From contig NC_012870.2 of the NCBI RefSeq assembly GCF_000003195.3, forward strand, positions 15,120,501 to 15,184,500: a stretch of DNA of 64,000 bases, written 5' to 3'. The position numbers and the translations under genes are program-made. The DNA comes from Sorghum bicolor (lineage: Eukaryota; Streptophyta; Magnoliopsida; Poales; Poaceae). Under the pieces are notes generated by a model. The model had not been told where the DNA came from. It did no database searches and saw only the letters and a program-made list of their open reading frames with translations. Each line of letters opens with the position of its first letter. Positions within the stretch are counted from its first letter, which is position 1. Shown here piece after piece: positions 11,934 to 22,632 of this stretch.

Positions 11934-13049
11934 TGCACCCCCACTTATATGACATGCCTCTCCTTCGAGCAAAGCAAGGTAAAATTGTTTGACATGTCAT
12001 CCATCCTATGCTAAGGACTTGCTTAGTGCATCTAGTCATTCCTTTACATGTCTTAGGCTCATTCATGAAAATCAAATGAATTTGATGCTTATATGGTACC
12101 ACTATTGTTTCTATGCTTGACTTGATCTAGTGGTAGCATACGACATGTTTGTGGGCTTGCAATCCTAGTGTTTGATCTAGAGTATGAGCTATAAGTGTTT
12201 AACTCAACATGGTACAAGATAACCCTTATTTGGAGGTGTGAAGAAGCTTGTCCTTGGATCAAACCGAGTTAAATATCTTAGGCAAGTAATCTAGATTGAA
12301 CCAATTTGGGAAAATGATCTCACTTCACATGGTTTCACACTAACCTATCTAAAATTTGAGCTCACCTTTTGTGGTCATTGATGACAAAGGGGGAGAAAAT
12401 TTCCCAAAGATTTAAGACAGGGGAGTAACATGATAAAAGAACGGGATCAATTAAAATTTTAAGCACACAAGTAGGGGGAGCAAGCTCATAAACTTGTATG
12501 TTGCATTTGTATGTGCATCACATATGGTTGCTTGCATTTGCATTAGCTTTAGAAGTTTTCTCTCTAATGCCTTGCTTGTGTGGTGTATGCTAGTTGTAGG
12601 TTTGATTGATGAAATGAAAAACTAGCATGCATAGGTAGTGCAACTAGACTTTTAGTTATTTCACAAGTGGTACTAGAACCTTGTTTACAATGTTGATCTC
12701 ATGGGGTGTTCTAGTTTTGTGAATGTCTAGTCACTAATGGTGCTAAGGATGGTGTACATTGGCAACTCCGATTGGTATCACACTTCAAAGGTCCAAATTT
12801 TTTTTACACCTTAGCATCATTTGGTAGAAATTGACTCCTATATTTCCTATTCAAGCATATGTGCAAGCTTTCAAATCCAAACGCTTAGCACATATGTAGG
12901 GGGAGCAATTGCTACCATTTTGGGTTTATGAAACTTGTCCATAACCTTTGCACATGGTAAAATGCTTGGGCAAACAACATGAATCCAAGAAAATTTTATT
13001 GAAAATCTTTGTAAAAAGGGTTGTCATCAATTACCAAAAAGGGGGAGAT
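11934..13049 (+). other. 3' internal noncoding region of the Copia relic with polypurine boxes
   Basis: There is no coding frame. The motif (A/T)AGGGGGAG or AAGGGGGAG recurs four times (near 12389, 12473, 12898 and 13038); only the last abuts the LTR and is the functional polypurine tract by position. Confidence 0.7.
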
Positions 13050-14871
13050 TGAAAGCCCTAGTTTGGTTTTGGATAATTGATGAAACCCTAGCACTAACCT
13101 CTATACTAAGTGTGTGTAGACTTAATGAGGTTGGTACATGCCAAGTGATGGAGCAAGTGATGATCATGGTGATGATGGTGATGACCACAAAGTGATCAAG
13201 TGCTCAACTTGGAAAAGAAGAAAGAGAAAAACAAAACCCTATGGAGATCAAGGCAAAGGTATTGCTTAGGGTTTTGGTTTTGGTGATCAAGACACCATAG
13301 AGGGTGTGATCACACTTAGGATAGATAGCTGTACTATTAAGAGGGTAATCTCGTTGTGAAAACGGTTGTCTAAGTGCCACTAGGTGATTGGATTTTTTCC
13401 ATATGCATTAGGACCTAGTGAACTTTTAAGTAACCCTTAAAAAATGTTTTGAAATTTGCTAACACACGTGCACAAGTGTTGAGACACTTTGGTGTTGGCA
13501 CATGGAAGCAAGGGAAGAAGTTGAGGATCTTTTCGTGCCGCGCACACAGGCCGAACGCGTCCGGTATGAGGTCGGACGTGTCCGAGTTGAGGCACCAGAC
13601 TCAGGAACAGTAACCTCCTGGAGTCCGTTTTGAAGAGAATGCTTTCTCGGAGAAGCTCTCTGAGTTTGCCTCCGGTGTGACACCGGACGCGTCCGAGTTA
13701 GCGTCCGGCGCAAACTCTTCCTGCAGAGCTCTCTGGGTTTAGGTCTGGTGCACACCGGACACGTCTGGTGTGTGAGTCCGGTGGTGTGACGATTTGCGAC
13801 GCTCCCTGAGTTTTGGTCCGGTGTGACACCGGACACGTCCGGTATGTTCAAAAGCGAGAGTCCAGTGCCTTGTCAGTGTCAAAGGCAACGGCTACTTTTC
13901 TAACGGTCAGGAGCACCGGACGCTGGTCTGGCTCGTACCGGACGCGTTCGGTGTGAACTAGGACGCGTCCTGTGTGGGCGCAGATAGTGGGATTGACTGC
14001 CAACGGCTAGTTGAAGCTTGGGACTTCTATTTATATGCCTTGGCTGGTTCTTGCTCACACGCTTGACTCTCTAACCTGTTGATACACCTTGTTCAAGATT
14101 TGTTCATCCAAAGTGAGATTGGGAGAGATCCTAGTTGCATTTGCTTAGAGTTTGAGCATCTAGTGGCACTAGTGATCGTTGAGCAGCGGGTTTGCTTGTT
14201 ACTCTTGGTGGTTGCCGCCACCTAGACAGCTTGGAGCTGCGGAGGAGTTTTGGCACGAGTTGGTGATTGTTCGTGGCCATCTCCTGGTGATTGTGAGAGG
14301 TTTGTGCCTACCTCGGCGGAGAGCCAAAGGCAACATTAGTGGATTGCTCGTGTCATTGAGCTACCTCATTTGTGGGTAGGTTCTTGTGGTGTCCTAGTGA
14401 GGACGAGGTTCGTGCTACACCTCTTAGCCACCGAACCACCAAGTGTTGGTCGACACAACGGGGACGTAGCGTGCCGGCAAGCACGTGAACCTCGGGAGAA
14501 AAATTGCTTGTCTCCATTGTGTTTGTTGATTGGATTTCTCCCGGTGATTGGACTTCATATTATTGATTGGTTCATCCCCTCTATGCGGCGGTATAAAGAT
14601 CAAACCATCTCTCTTACATTCCCGCAAACTAGAGTAGCTTACTTACTTCTATAGAAACTTTAGATTGCTCTCTAGTGTGAGTAGTGACATAGCTCTTGTG
14701 TGCATAGTGATCATATCAACTAGAATTGTTGGATAGGTGGCTTGCAAACACCCTATTAGAGCTAGAGCAAAAAGCTTCGCTTTGTTATTTACTAACCACT
14801 TGCTCTAGTGAGTTTTGTAGAATTTTTAAATAGGCTATTCACCCCCCCTCTAGCTATATTAGGACCTTTCA
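13050..14871 (+). repeat. 3' LTR of the Copia relic, 1822 bp
   Basis: It starts TGAAAGCCCTAGTTTGG directly after the polypurine tract and ends CTATATTAGGACCTTTCA. Positions 13540-13980 hold degenerate GCGTCCGG/CCGGACGC boxes like those of the solo LTR at 6708. Open frames within it are not genes. Confidence 0.9.
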
Positions 14872-15312
14872 GCTGTTTTATAGGTTATTTGGTTTGAAGC
14901 CCGCTAGTCTTCGTGGTGGCAAGGCATAGAGGAGTGGCGTACCATTTGAAGAGCCCTAAACTTGAAGTTTTGGGTAAACGCTTTAGTGTACACACCTTAT
15001 TGGATGGGAGGTGTAGGAAATCTCAAAGAAAATTCCCAATTGCGTATCCTTTTCCTATTTCCCTATTTACGAGGAATAGAGAAAAGAGAAATGAAATTAT
15101 AAGAATGTGCGAAAATTCAGTGGGAATGTCCTCATGGGGCAGCCATGCCATGGATTGACATACATGTCCATGTATGTACAATCATCAGCTGCATAGGAGA
15201 GCTTTAGATTTTCTCCCTAACTGCTAATATCTTGAAATTATACAACAATTATATGCGTTGGTTGATTGTGGTAGACACATGCATGTGAATCCGTGGTATG
15301 TCTCTATGACCG
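14872..15312 (+). repeat. contiguous copy (A) of a dispersed repeat whose other copy flanks the XTH gene
   Basis: 14872-15215 matches the reverse complement of 62366-63000, for example ATAGGTTATTTGGTTTGAAG, CTTCGTGGTGGCAA and CATGGATTGACATACATG. 15216-15312 matches the reverse complement of 58999-59097, for example AACTGCTAATATCTTGAAAT, GCGTTGGTTGATTG and GTATGTCTCTATGACCG. The two parts are directly joined here but about 3.27 kb apart at the XTH locus. No coding function is seen. Confidence 0.85.
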
Positions 15313-15745
15313 TCCCACGGAGGACATAATAGTACAAAAGGGTCACATGTAATCCATATACTCAATTCGGTTCAAAATGTTTGCCATATTTGACCTTGTA
15401 TGATCTTGCATGCATACCTTTGACCACTAATTTATTTCGGCTAAAATAAATTACCAAAATCACTAAATCGTAAAATGTCATTGCAAGTATTTTTTAATAT
15501 AACTAAATGCATCAATCACGTCTTAACTTGTGAAAGGGTGCCACTTAGCTTCCGGCATCCTCTAGACAAGGAATGCTTCAACAATTTATATATTTTTATT
15601 TATTTGTGCAGCTAATATGGCACATATCGATCCATGTATTTTTCCGTATAGAAAAAAATTGTTGGATGTATGAAAATACTACGTAAACTTAAATCCACGA
15701 GCCGCTCTATGTTGCCCACAGGTGACAGATGCACCAGTCATTTAG
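15313..15745. other. intergenic, no gene recognised
   Basis: AT-rich sequence without long open frames or recognisable ends. Confidence 0.4.
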
Positions 15746-15748
15746 TAA

Positions 15749-15984
15749 GGTCTAGATCAAAAAGTTTTTGAATTTTAATATTATAGTATTTTCGTCTGTA
15801 TTTGACAATTATTGTCTGACCTAGACTAACTAAGCTCAAAAAACTCATCTCACAAATTACAGATAAATTGTATAATTAGTTAATTTTTTTATCTATATTT
15901 AATGTTCTACGTACATGCTGCAAGATTTGGTGTGATGGAAAATCTTGAATTTTTTTTGGATTTTGAGATGAACTAAACAAGGCC
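15749..15984. mobile_element. Tourist-like MITE, 236 bp
   Basis: A TAA target duplication lies at 15746-15748 and 15985-15987. The right end GAACTAAACAAGGCC is well preserved, the left end is degraded (GGTCTAGATC). The interior has the family blocks TATTTGACAATTATTG and GATTTGGTGTGATGG. PIF/Harbinger-related by TSD and ends. Confidence 0.85.
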
Positions 15985-16011
15985 TAATTTCTTTCCACTG
16001 TATACACAGGG

Positions 16012-17082
16012 TGTCGGCGTCTAGACTCGTGGTCTAGACACAAACGAGTATAAGTATGTGTGACTACCTAAACCCGGATGGTGATGCAAGTGGAACACAG
16101 AGAATTTATACTGGTTCGGGCCAAGAATGCCCTACGTCCAGTGAGATCGGGAGTCTGTATTGCCTTGTACCCAGAGGTGCTTGTAGTAGGGGGTACAAGC
16201 AGGTTGTGAGAGAGGGCTAAGTCCCAAGTCTCGGCTTTGTGGTGGACAGAGTGCTAGTTACTACTCTATGAGTGAGCTAGCTATGAAGTGTATGAGTGTT
16301 GTGTGGTTGAACTCGTGGTTGAACCTTGTGAACTTGTCTTGGTCGTGAACCCTGGCTCCCCTTTTATAGCCTTAAGGGGAGGCAGGTATTTACATGAGGG
16401 TTTGGAGATTTCCTCTGTCGAGTGGAGGAGTGACAGTCCCGACCCTGTAGGAGCTTGCCCATCCCATCCTTGAAGTATGGTTGACAGTATGGTTGTTCCT
16501 GTGGGGGGTTGCCGAGCCCTGTTGGAGTCGTGGGGTCGGATCGGTGATACTGCTGCTTGTCCTGTTAACAGTGGGAAAAGACAGCAAACATCGACGCTGG
16601 TTAATCTCCCCCATTCCTCTTTCACTGTGAGGCAGTACACCACAGTGAAAGAGGTAAGGTTGCATAGTGAAAGAGATAAGGCTACAGTGACCAGGGTGGT
16701 TGGGATAGTCGCCACCATGCCCTGCTGCGATATGGGAGTCACTGCGCCTGTCACGTCGTGGGTACGGGCGCCGTGCGTCGGAAGTCTTGCCCTGATCTGG
16801 TGGAGCGGCGTTTGGCGCCCGAGCCCTGGAGGGGTCGGGCGAGACGGAACTTACGCCCGAGGCCGAGGGGATCGGGCGAGGCGGTGTCTGCGTCCGAGCC
16901 CCTGCGTCGGGCGAGACGGAACTTGCGTCCGAGGCCCATGGGGTCGGGCGAGTCGTGGTTTGGACCTGAGGCCCAGGAGTCAGACGAGCTGGGGCCCGTG
17001 CCCTGTGATTGTGGATGATTTGCTTTGTCCTTTGCATTTTTTATTGCTCTGATTTGGGTATCTCTTTTTATGGTACCCAACA
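16012..17082 (+). mobile_element. solo LTR, 1071 bp, probably Gypsy
   Basis: It starts TGTCGGCGTCTAGACTCG and ends TTTATGGTACCCAACA. It is flanked by the 5-bp target duplication CAGGG (16007-16011 and 17083-17087). The interior is GC-rich near 16740-17000 with repeated GGTCGGGCGAG boxes. Open frames on both strands here, up to 215 codons, are low-complexity by-products of that composition. No internal domain remains. Confidence 0.88.
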
Positions 17083-17092
17083 CAGGGAGTCA

Positions 17093-17889
17093 TTTAGAGT
17101 ATCTTCAACAGTTATGCAATTGGAATTTGCTATTTGTTGGAGTTTGCCAATTCCCTAAACATTTTGCCAAAGGAAAAATAAGTTCATCTCCAAGTGTTTG
17201 ACATTTTTGACTTGACATTTCTCAAAATAGTGGACCCAACTATTTTTGTCCGGGAATCTTTCATCTTCGCGGGAAATTCTCTCGCGCGTCGCGCGGGCGC
17301 TTTCTTTTTCGCGCGCAATTCCTTCGCCCATCGCCGCCAATTCTCTCGCGCGTCGCGTGGCCGTGTTTATCCCGCAAGTCCACGTCGCCGCTTGGTCCAG
17401 GAGTCGAGATCCGTTCGAGGCAACAGTCCTAGGTAGCACCACGACATCTAGGTCCCAAGGCTTCCGCAAGGAGGGCTTCGAGGTCGCCAAAAGAGATCGC
17501 TGCTTTATCCAGGCCGGCGACATCTGCTCGAGGTAGCCTCGCGTCGCTGCAAGTAAAGGAGGCGGTGATGGATCTCCTTCGTCCCCGCGCGAAGAAAGGA
17601 GGCGGTGCACGAAGAAAGGAGGCGGCGTGCGGGGGAAAGAAAAGAGTCGCGCATGGGGAGGAGTCATCTCGTGGGAAACTACCACGACGTGGGGAGTACG
17701 CACACGGCAAGGAGTCCAAGATTCTCGGGATATCAAAATTGCCAAGTCATTGTGGCTATGCAAAATGCCAAGTTTGGTCCATCAAATGCCAAGTTTGCCA
17801 AAATACATAAGTCAAATGCAAAACTGTTGGAGAGCAATTTTTATGGTTTTTTGTAAATTTTAAGAATGCAAAGTCCAATTGCATAACTG
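17093..17889. mobile_element. TIR element with a GC-rich core, right end damaged
   Basis: ACAGTTATGCAATTGGA at 17107-17123 is repeated in inverse orientation at 17873-17889, and imperfect similarity continues inward on both arms. The left edge GAGTATCTTCAACAG resembles Tourist-type ends. The right edge is cut by the next MITE. The core at 17230-17720 is CpG-rich and differs sharply from the AT-rich arms, so it may be a captured gene or promoter fragment. A 202-codon minus-strand frame spans it without a recognisable domain. Confidence 0.65.
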
Positions 17890-18130
17890 TGCCTTGTTTA
17901 CTTCCAAAAACTTTTGGGAAATCGACACTGTAGTATTTTCGTTTGTATTTGACAAATATTGTCCAATCATGAACTAACTAGGCTCAAAAGATTCGTCTCG
18001 TCAATTCCGACCAAACTGTGCAATTAGTTTTTTTATTTTCGTATATATTTAATACTCTATGCATGCGTTTAAAGATTTGATGTGACGGAAAATCTGAAAA
18101 AATTTGCAAAATTTTTTGGAACTAAAGGCC
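17890..18130. mobile_element. Tourist-like MITE, ~241 bp
   Basis: The left end is GCCTTGTTTACTTCC and the right end TTTTGGAACTAAAGGCC. The interior has TATTTGACAAATATTGTCC and GATTTGATGTGACGG as in the other copies. It sits at the right edge of the TIR element. Confidence 0.8.
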
Positions 18131-18303
18131 TTAGTAATTTCTTTCCACCAGAGGCTGATTTCTGATTTAAAAAATAAAAATTCGTTGCGATATTAAGGAT
18201 ACGTAGCTCAATCGAACAAAACGAACTGTCTATATAGCATGGTATAAAAGATAGAATACATTTTTCTAATATAAAAAGTATAATAAAAAATTGAGAGAAA
18301 AAA

Positions 18304-18372
18304 TCTATACCTAATACTAAAGAGGCAAAAATTTCAGCCATTATTTTGGTCTGGATTTTTTTGGTCTGTCAT
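18304..18372 (+). mobile_element. Helitron 5' end interrupted by the Tat retrotransposon
   Basis: TCTATACCTAATACTAAAG after a host A matches the 5' ends at 32291, 32597 and (minus) 34398, including the shared AAATTTCAG and GGTCTGGATTTTTTT. The sequence resumes at 30608: joining GGTCTGTCAT to ATTTATATTGG restores the pattern TTGGTCTGGCTATTTATATTG seen near 32650. Its 3' end may be the one at 32290. Confidence 0.65.
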
Positions 18373-19061
18373 TGTTGACACCATTTTTGGGCACGTGTCC
18401 AGGATGGCAGGATAGGGTGGCAGTACGATGCGGGTTGCTGATGAGGATGGTTGCCGATGAGGGAGAGGTTGAATGTGACTAAGTCCACAGGCAGTAATAT
18501 GGTGCCGATGACTGGATAAAAAGGTCTGCCGATGACTATGGCAAGGGGATTGCCGATGACGCGAAGGAGGAGTCCGGAAGCTGCCAGTTGTCATGTGGAG
18601 GAGTTTCGGTTTGTCACGAAGGATAGTTTTATTATTTCCTTAGTTATTCGCATTGTTTTGTATACGGATTTCGTGTAATTTGGAATTCGAATTCTAATCG
18701 TGTCTGGTCGTAGCACTTTGAGCAGGGTATAAATATAAACCCTAGGACCTTGTAATCAGAGAATCAAGAAATCAATCAAACACACGTTTCTACTCATATT
18801 CGAGCATCTACTTTTCGACGACTTCGTCATACTTTTTTCCTTTTATTACGAGTTCTTAGGAATTCGTCGACTTAAGCTCGGCGTGTTCTCGAGTTCCGCG
18901 TGAGTACCTCTTAGCCGTGACATCCGGGCGCATCGCTGTTGTCAGGACTAAAGTATTCGAGTTATCACCTTTGCCGATAGCAAGGTCAAATCGGCTGGCA
19001 CGCCTTAACGTTTGAATCGGGTATTAGCCCTTTGTGTTTGCAGATCAGTTTTGCATCAACA
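18373..19061 (+). repeat. 5' LTR of the Tat element, 689 bp
   Basis: It starts TGTTGACACC and ends TTTTGCATCAACA. TATAAATATAA at 18728-18738 is the probable transcription start signal. It contains about six GCCGAT/ATCGGC copies. Confidence 0.95.
18728..18738 (+). promoter_or_regulatory. TATA box of the 5' LTR
   Basis: TATAAATATAA lies 334 bp before the LTR end. It is followed by AAACCCTAGG and an A-rich segment typical of an LTR U3/R boundary. The same box is at 30274-30284 in the 3' LTR. Confidence 0.7.
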
Positions 19062-19064
19062 CAT

Positions 19065-19084
19065 CTTTTGGCACGCCTGGTGGG
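19065..19084 (+). other. primer-binding site of the Tat element
   Basis: TTTTGGCACGCCTGGTGGGA lies a few bases after the 5' LTR, the position of a minus-strand primer site. The type is known from Tat-lineage grass elements; I do not name the tRNA. Confidence 0.6.
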
Positions 19085-19107
19085 ACCGATTCAAGATCAA
19101 GATCAAC

Positions 19108-22100
19108 ATGTCGATCTCTGACCTCGATCAAGAGAACGTCATCCCCGTGACGGAAGCCAACCTCAAGGATGAGCAAAAGCAAGCTATTGCCCAAGCCATG
19201 GAAGAGTTCAAGCAGCAATGCCTGAGGTTTTTCAGCATAAACAGGAGCGGCGAAGTGGTCCAGAAAGATGCACTGCCGGCACCACGGCAGGTCACCTTTG
19301 ACGCCAATCCTGGCAAGCTTCAAGATATGGTTGACAATGCCATCAATCGAGCGTTGATTAACCAAGCTGGTGTACTGTCTAATACGGTTTTCAACGCCGT
19401 GGCAAGAACTTTCAAGGAAGGACAAATCCCGCCAGATTATGTGGGGCCCTCCCATCATCAGCCAACGGCACCAGAGGTCACGGCTCCATCGGCTGCCTTG
19501 ACGAATGCAAGTGCACAGTCTGCCGTCCCTCCAAGTACATTGGGGACTACTGGTGCACTATCTATGCCGATGGCAACCAACCCACAAATTTCAGTTGGGC
19601 AGCATAAACTGACAACAGATATGTTGGCATCGGCAATGTCAGGGTTAACTCTTCCTCCCAACTGGTGGGGTTATGGTATGCCTCCAGAGTTGACGCCGGG
19701 AACATCACAGATAACTGACATGAGGGGCAAAACTCCTATGACATCGGCACCTTCCAATGTGCCGGTGAACCAGAGTCCTCGGTATACCACAACTACTACT
19801 GCAAGGCCTCACACTGGAAATCCTCAAGATTCAATGTTCCAGATGTCCAACGCATCGGCAGAGTCAATGCTGATGCAACAGAGGCCTATGGCCCAGTCGG
19901 GGTATGTCAATTCAACGACGGTACCCAATTACCAATCATCGGCAGCACCTATGCCGATGAACGCTAATAATGGATGGCTTGGACAGCAAGCCTTTCCACA
20001 ATCGCCCCAGCAGGGTTATCAGACTACAGGGTTCCAGCAAGGGCAGGTCTATCCCGGGTTCCAAGGTCACGTCCCAAACAGACACGTGGAGGTTCGCCAC
20101 CAAGTGCCAGATCCGCAGCCGCCTCATCGGCAAGATGCCGATGCGTATTGGGCCGATAAGATTGCTGAAGTAATGAGGGAACAATTTGGGATAAAACCCA
20201 AAGTCAACACTTATTCTTATCGGACACCGTATCCTCCAGCGTATGATTTAATCCCGCTTCCACATCGGTACAAGGTACCGGATTTTACAAAGTTTTCCGG
20301 ACAAGACGACACGTCAACTATGGAGCATGTCAATAGGTTCATTATTCAATGTGGAGAGGCTGGTAACAGGGACGAATTGAGGGTTCGTTTATTTTCATCA
20401 TCATTGTCTGGATCGGCTTTTACTTGGTTCATATCATTACCTCCCAACTCAGTAATTACTTGGGCCGATCTAGAGAAGCAATTCCATAGATACTTCTTCT
20501 CGGGGGTTCATGAGAAGAAGATCACCGACTTGGTCAAGTTGAGGCAACGTAATGATGAGTCGGTTGAGGGATTTGTGCAGAGGATACGAGAGGTCAAGAA
20601 TAAATGCTATAGCCTGGTTCTGGATGATCGGCAGCTAGCCGATTTGGCTTTCCAGGGTTTGTTGCCACATATCAGGGATAAGTATGCCTCTCAGGAGTTC
20701 GAAAGTTTAAGTCACTTGGTGCAGAGGATATCTGATCAAGACATCAAGCCTTTCGAGCCTAAGAGGGCATGGAATAAGAAAGTGTCATTTGTCGATGAAG
20801 CAACAAGCTCAGATTCCGATGAAGAACCAGTAATCGGTTTGGCAGAGTGGGTAAAAAACAAGAAACCGATGTCTTGTCCTTTTGGGCAGAAGGAACCAGA
20901 GAAGTTCGCCTTTGATACCGCCAAGGCCGATAGGATATTTGACTTTCTACTTCAGGAAGGTCAGATCAAACTGTCACCTAACCATGTGATCCCATCGGCA
21001 GAAGAGTTGAAGAGGATGAGATATTGCAAGTGGCATAATGCAACTTCCCATGACACCAACGAGTGCAAAGTCTTCACACAGCAGCTGCAATCGGCTATAG
21101 AGTCAGGGAGAATCAAATTTGATAGTTCCAAAGCCCAGAAGCCAATGAAGATAGACCAACATCCTTTCCCGACAAACATGTTGGATGCTAAGGGGAAGGC
21201 TAAGGTCTTAACATCGGAGACAGCTGAGAAGAGTGCATCGGTAGATCCTCAGCATCAAGTTACTACTGCCGATGCAAGAAATAAGGGCTTGGTCCTGGAA
21301 GGAACTAGCTCAGGAAGGCTTCCTCGATCTGGCATCGTCATAACTCATAGGAGGCCTCGAGAAAAATGGCAACAACGGGAAGATCGGTATCGACGCCAGC
21401 AGGAAGATTATCAACGGGAAGAAGAAAGACGCCGACAGGAGTGGAATCGGCACAGGGATCATTGGAATTGCCCATTCTTCATCCATTGTTGGGAGGAAAA
21501 TATCAAGCTTCCTACTGTCAGAGACTGCCCTGAATGCAACGGTTATGATCGGTACGATAGGAATGATCGGCGTTATCATGATGATGAACGGCGAGCTAAT
21601 GGGCCGATCAGAAGAAGGGTGTCAGTTCATGACCGGCTGGGGGGCAGATTCAGTGGGCACAACAGACTTAGTGACCGTGTCCAGTATTTTCCCAGGAACC
21701 AAGAGGAGCTCGAAGGAATGGCTGATGCGCGGGTCCCCGATGAATTCATATTTTGCAGGGATGCTAACACGCATCGCATGGAGTCAAGGGAGAACCAACG
21801 CCCGACGGCAAGGCAAAGGCCACTTCCTCCATGGTGCCCTCAAGGATTAACCAAGACACAGAAAAGGAGATTGCAACGAGAAAGGCAAGAGGAGCTAAAC
21901 AAGGTAGAGAACTCTGGAAGTCGGCGGCTGTCAGACACTAAGAGGGAAGGTCCATCGGCAGGCGTCAACATGGTCTTCATGTTGCCGATAGAGTTTCTTG
22001 CACCAGCCAGTGACGATGAGTTGGAATTTTCTGATCAGATAGCTCAGTTGGCTCTGGATCCGATGACGGCTATCTTTGAGAAACCTGCCGATGACGAGAG

Positions 22101-22632
22101 GCAGCATCTTAAAGCTTTGTTCCTCAAAGGAAGGGTTGATGGGCAGCCAATGACTAAGATCCTAGTTAATGGTGGAGCTGCTATTAATATTATGCCGTAT
22201 GCAGTATATCGGAAGCTTGGGAAAGGGGATCAAGATTTGACCAAGACCGATATGATGCTCAAAGACTTTGAAGGAAACGTGTCTCCAGTCAAGGGGGCGA
22301 TATGTGCAGAGTTGACCATCGGCAGCAAAACCTTGCCGACAACTTTTTTCGTGATCAGCGGAAAAGGTGCCTACAATTTATTATTGGGGAGAGATTGGAT
22401 TCATGCCAATTGTTGTGTCCCATCTACAATGCATCAGTGCTTGGTTCAGTGGGTAGGTGACAAGATTGAGATCGTCTCAGGGGATTCTTCTTATGTTATC
22501 GCATCGGCAGAAGCGGATACTTACGAAAAGACTAGGTGCATTTCAGGAGAAGTTTGGGAGAAAGATTTTCTCAAAGTTGCCGATTATGAGATTCCACCGA
22601 TCCAAGCAGTCGGTTCTGATGACGGTTTTTAA
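19108..22632 (+). CDS. Gag-protease polyprotein of the Tat element
   Basis: 1174 codons are open from ATG 19108. The frame is also open upstream to 19012, but 19108 is the first ATG after the primer site. The protein forms the particle and should process the polyprotein. The N-terminal ~390 residues are Q/P/S/T-rich and low in complexity. The retrotransposon gag domain follows at about 400-560 (FTWFISLPPNSVITWADLEK). A zinc-knuckle-like CKWHNATSHDTNEC lies near 640 and an R/Q/E-rich basic region near 750-800. The retropepsin-like domain is near 1000-1110. Its active-site triad reads VNGG at residue 1021 (codon 22168-22170), where the family has VDGG, so protease is probably inactive. The stop overlaps the next ATG as TAATG, suggesting reinitiation for pol. 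The gag and protease assignment is firm. Confidence 0.93.
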   Translation: MSISDLDQENVIPVTEANLKDEQKQAIAQAMEEFKQQCLRFFSINRSGEVVQKDALPAPRQVTFDANPGKLQDMVDNAINRALINQAGVLSNTVFNAVARTFKEGQIPPDYVGPSHHQPTAPEVTAPSAALTNASAQSAVPPSTLGTTGALSMPMATNPQISVGQHKLTTDMLASAMSGLTLPPNWWGYGMPPELTPGTSQITDMRGKTPMTSAPSNVPVNQSPRYTTTTTARPHTGNPQDSMFQMSNASAESMLMQQRPMAQSGYVNSTTVPNYQSSAAPMPMNANNGWLGQQAFPQSPQQGYQTTGFQQGQVYPGFQGHVPNRHVEVRHQVPDPQPPHRQDADAYWADKIAEVMREQFGIKPKVNTYSYRTPYPPAYDLIPLPHRYKVPDFTKFSGQDDTSTMEHVNRFIIQCGEAGNRDELRVRLFSSSLSGSAFTWFISLPPNSVITWADLEKQFHRYFFSGVHEKKITDLVKLRQRNDESVEGFVQRIREVKNKCYSLVLDDRQLADLAFQGLLPHIRDKYASQEFESLSHLVQRISDQDIKPFEPKRAWNKKVSFVDEATSSDSDEEPVIGLAEWVKNKKPMSCPFGQKEPEKFAFDTAKADRIFDFLLQEGQIKLSPNHVIPSAEELKRMRYCKWHNATSHDTNECKVFTQQLQSAIESGRIKFDSSKAQKPMKIDQHPFPTNMLDAKGKAKVLTSETAEKSASVDPQHQVTTADARNKGLVLEGTSSGRLPRSGIVITHRRPREKWQQREDRYRRQQEDYQREEERRRQEWNRHRDHWNCPFFIHCWEENIKLPTVRDCPECNGYDRYDRNDRRYHDDERRANGPIRRRVSVHDRLGGRFSGHNRLSDRVQYFPRNQEELEGMADARVPDEFIFCRDANTHRMESRENQRPTARQRPLPPWCPQGLTKTQKRRLQRERQEELNKVENSGSRRLSDTKREGPSAGVNMVFMLPIEFLAPASDDELEFSDQIAQLALDPMTAIFEKPADDERQHLKALFLKGRVDGQPMTKILVNGGAAINIMPYAVYRKLGKGDQDLTKTDMMLKDFEGNVSPVKGAICAELTIGSKTLPTTFFVISGKGAYNLLLGRDWIHANCCVPSTMHQCLVQWVGDKIEIVSGDSSYVIASAEADTYEKTRCISGEVWEKDFLKVADYEIPPIQAVGSDDGF

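Larger units (their letters stand above)
9628..14871 (+). mobile_element. 5'-truncated Copia (SIRE/Maximus-like) retrotransposon relic
   Basis: It contains the C-terminal part of integrase, reverse transcriptase, RNase H, a ~1.1-kb noncoding 3' internal region, a polypurine tract (AAAAAGGGGGAGA, 13036-13048) and one 3' LTR (13050-14871). The 5' LTR, gag, protease and most of integrase are missing, so no target duplication can be checked. The long 3' spacer with repeated AGGGGGAG boxes fits the SIRE lineage. Coding capacity is destroyed by frameshifts and stops. Confidence 0.92.

Noticed and set aside
13459..13851. 130-codon minus-strand frame in the Copia LTR
   Set aside because: Composition effect of CCGGAC boxes; no domain and it lies wholly inside the LTR.
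16281..17052. Overlapping frames of 157, 191 and 215 codons
   Set aside because: They lie inside the solo LTR at 16012-17082, on both strands at once, in a low-complexity GC region.
17155..17763. 202-codon minus-strand frame across the TIR element
   Set aside because: It spans arms and core of a transposon with no recognisable domain; several competing frames are equally open.
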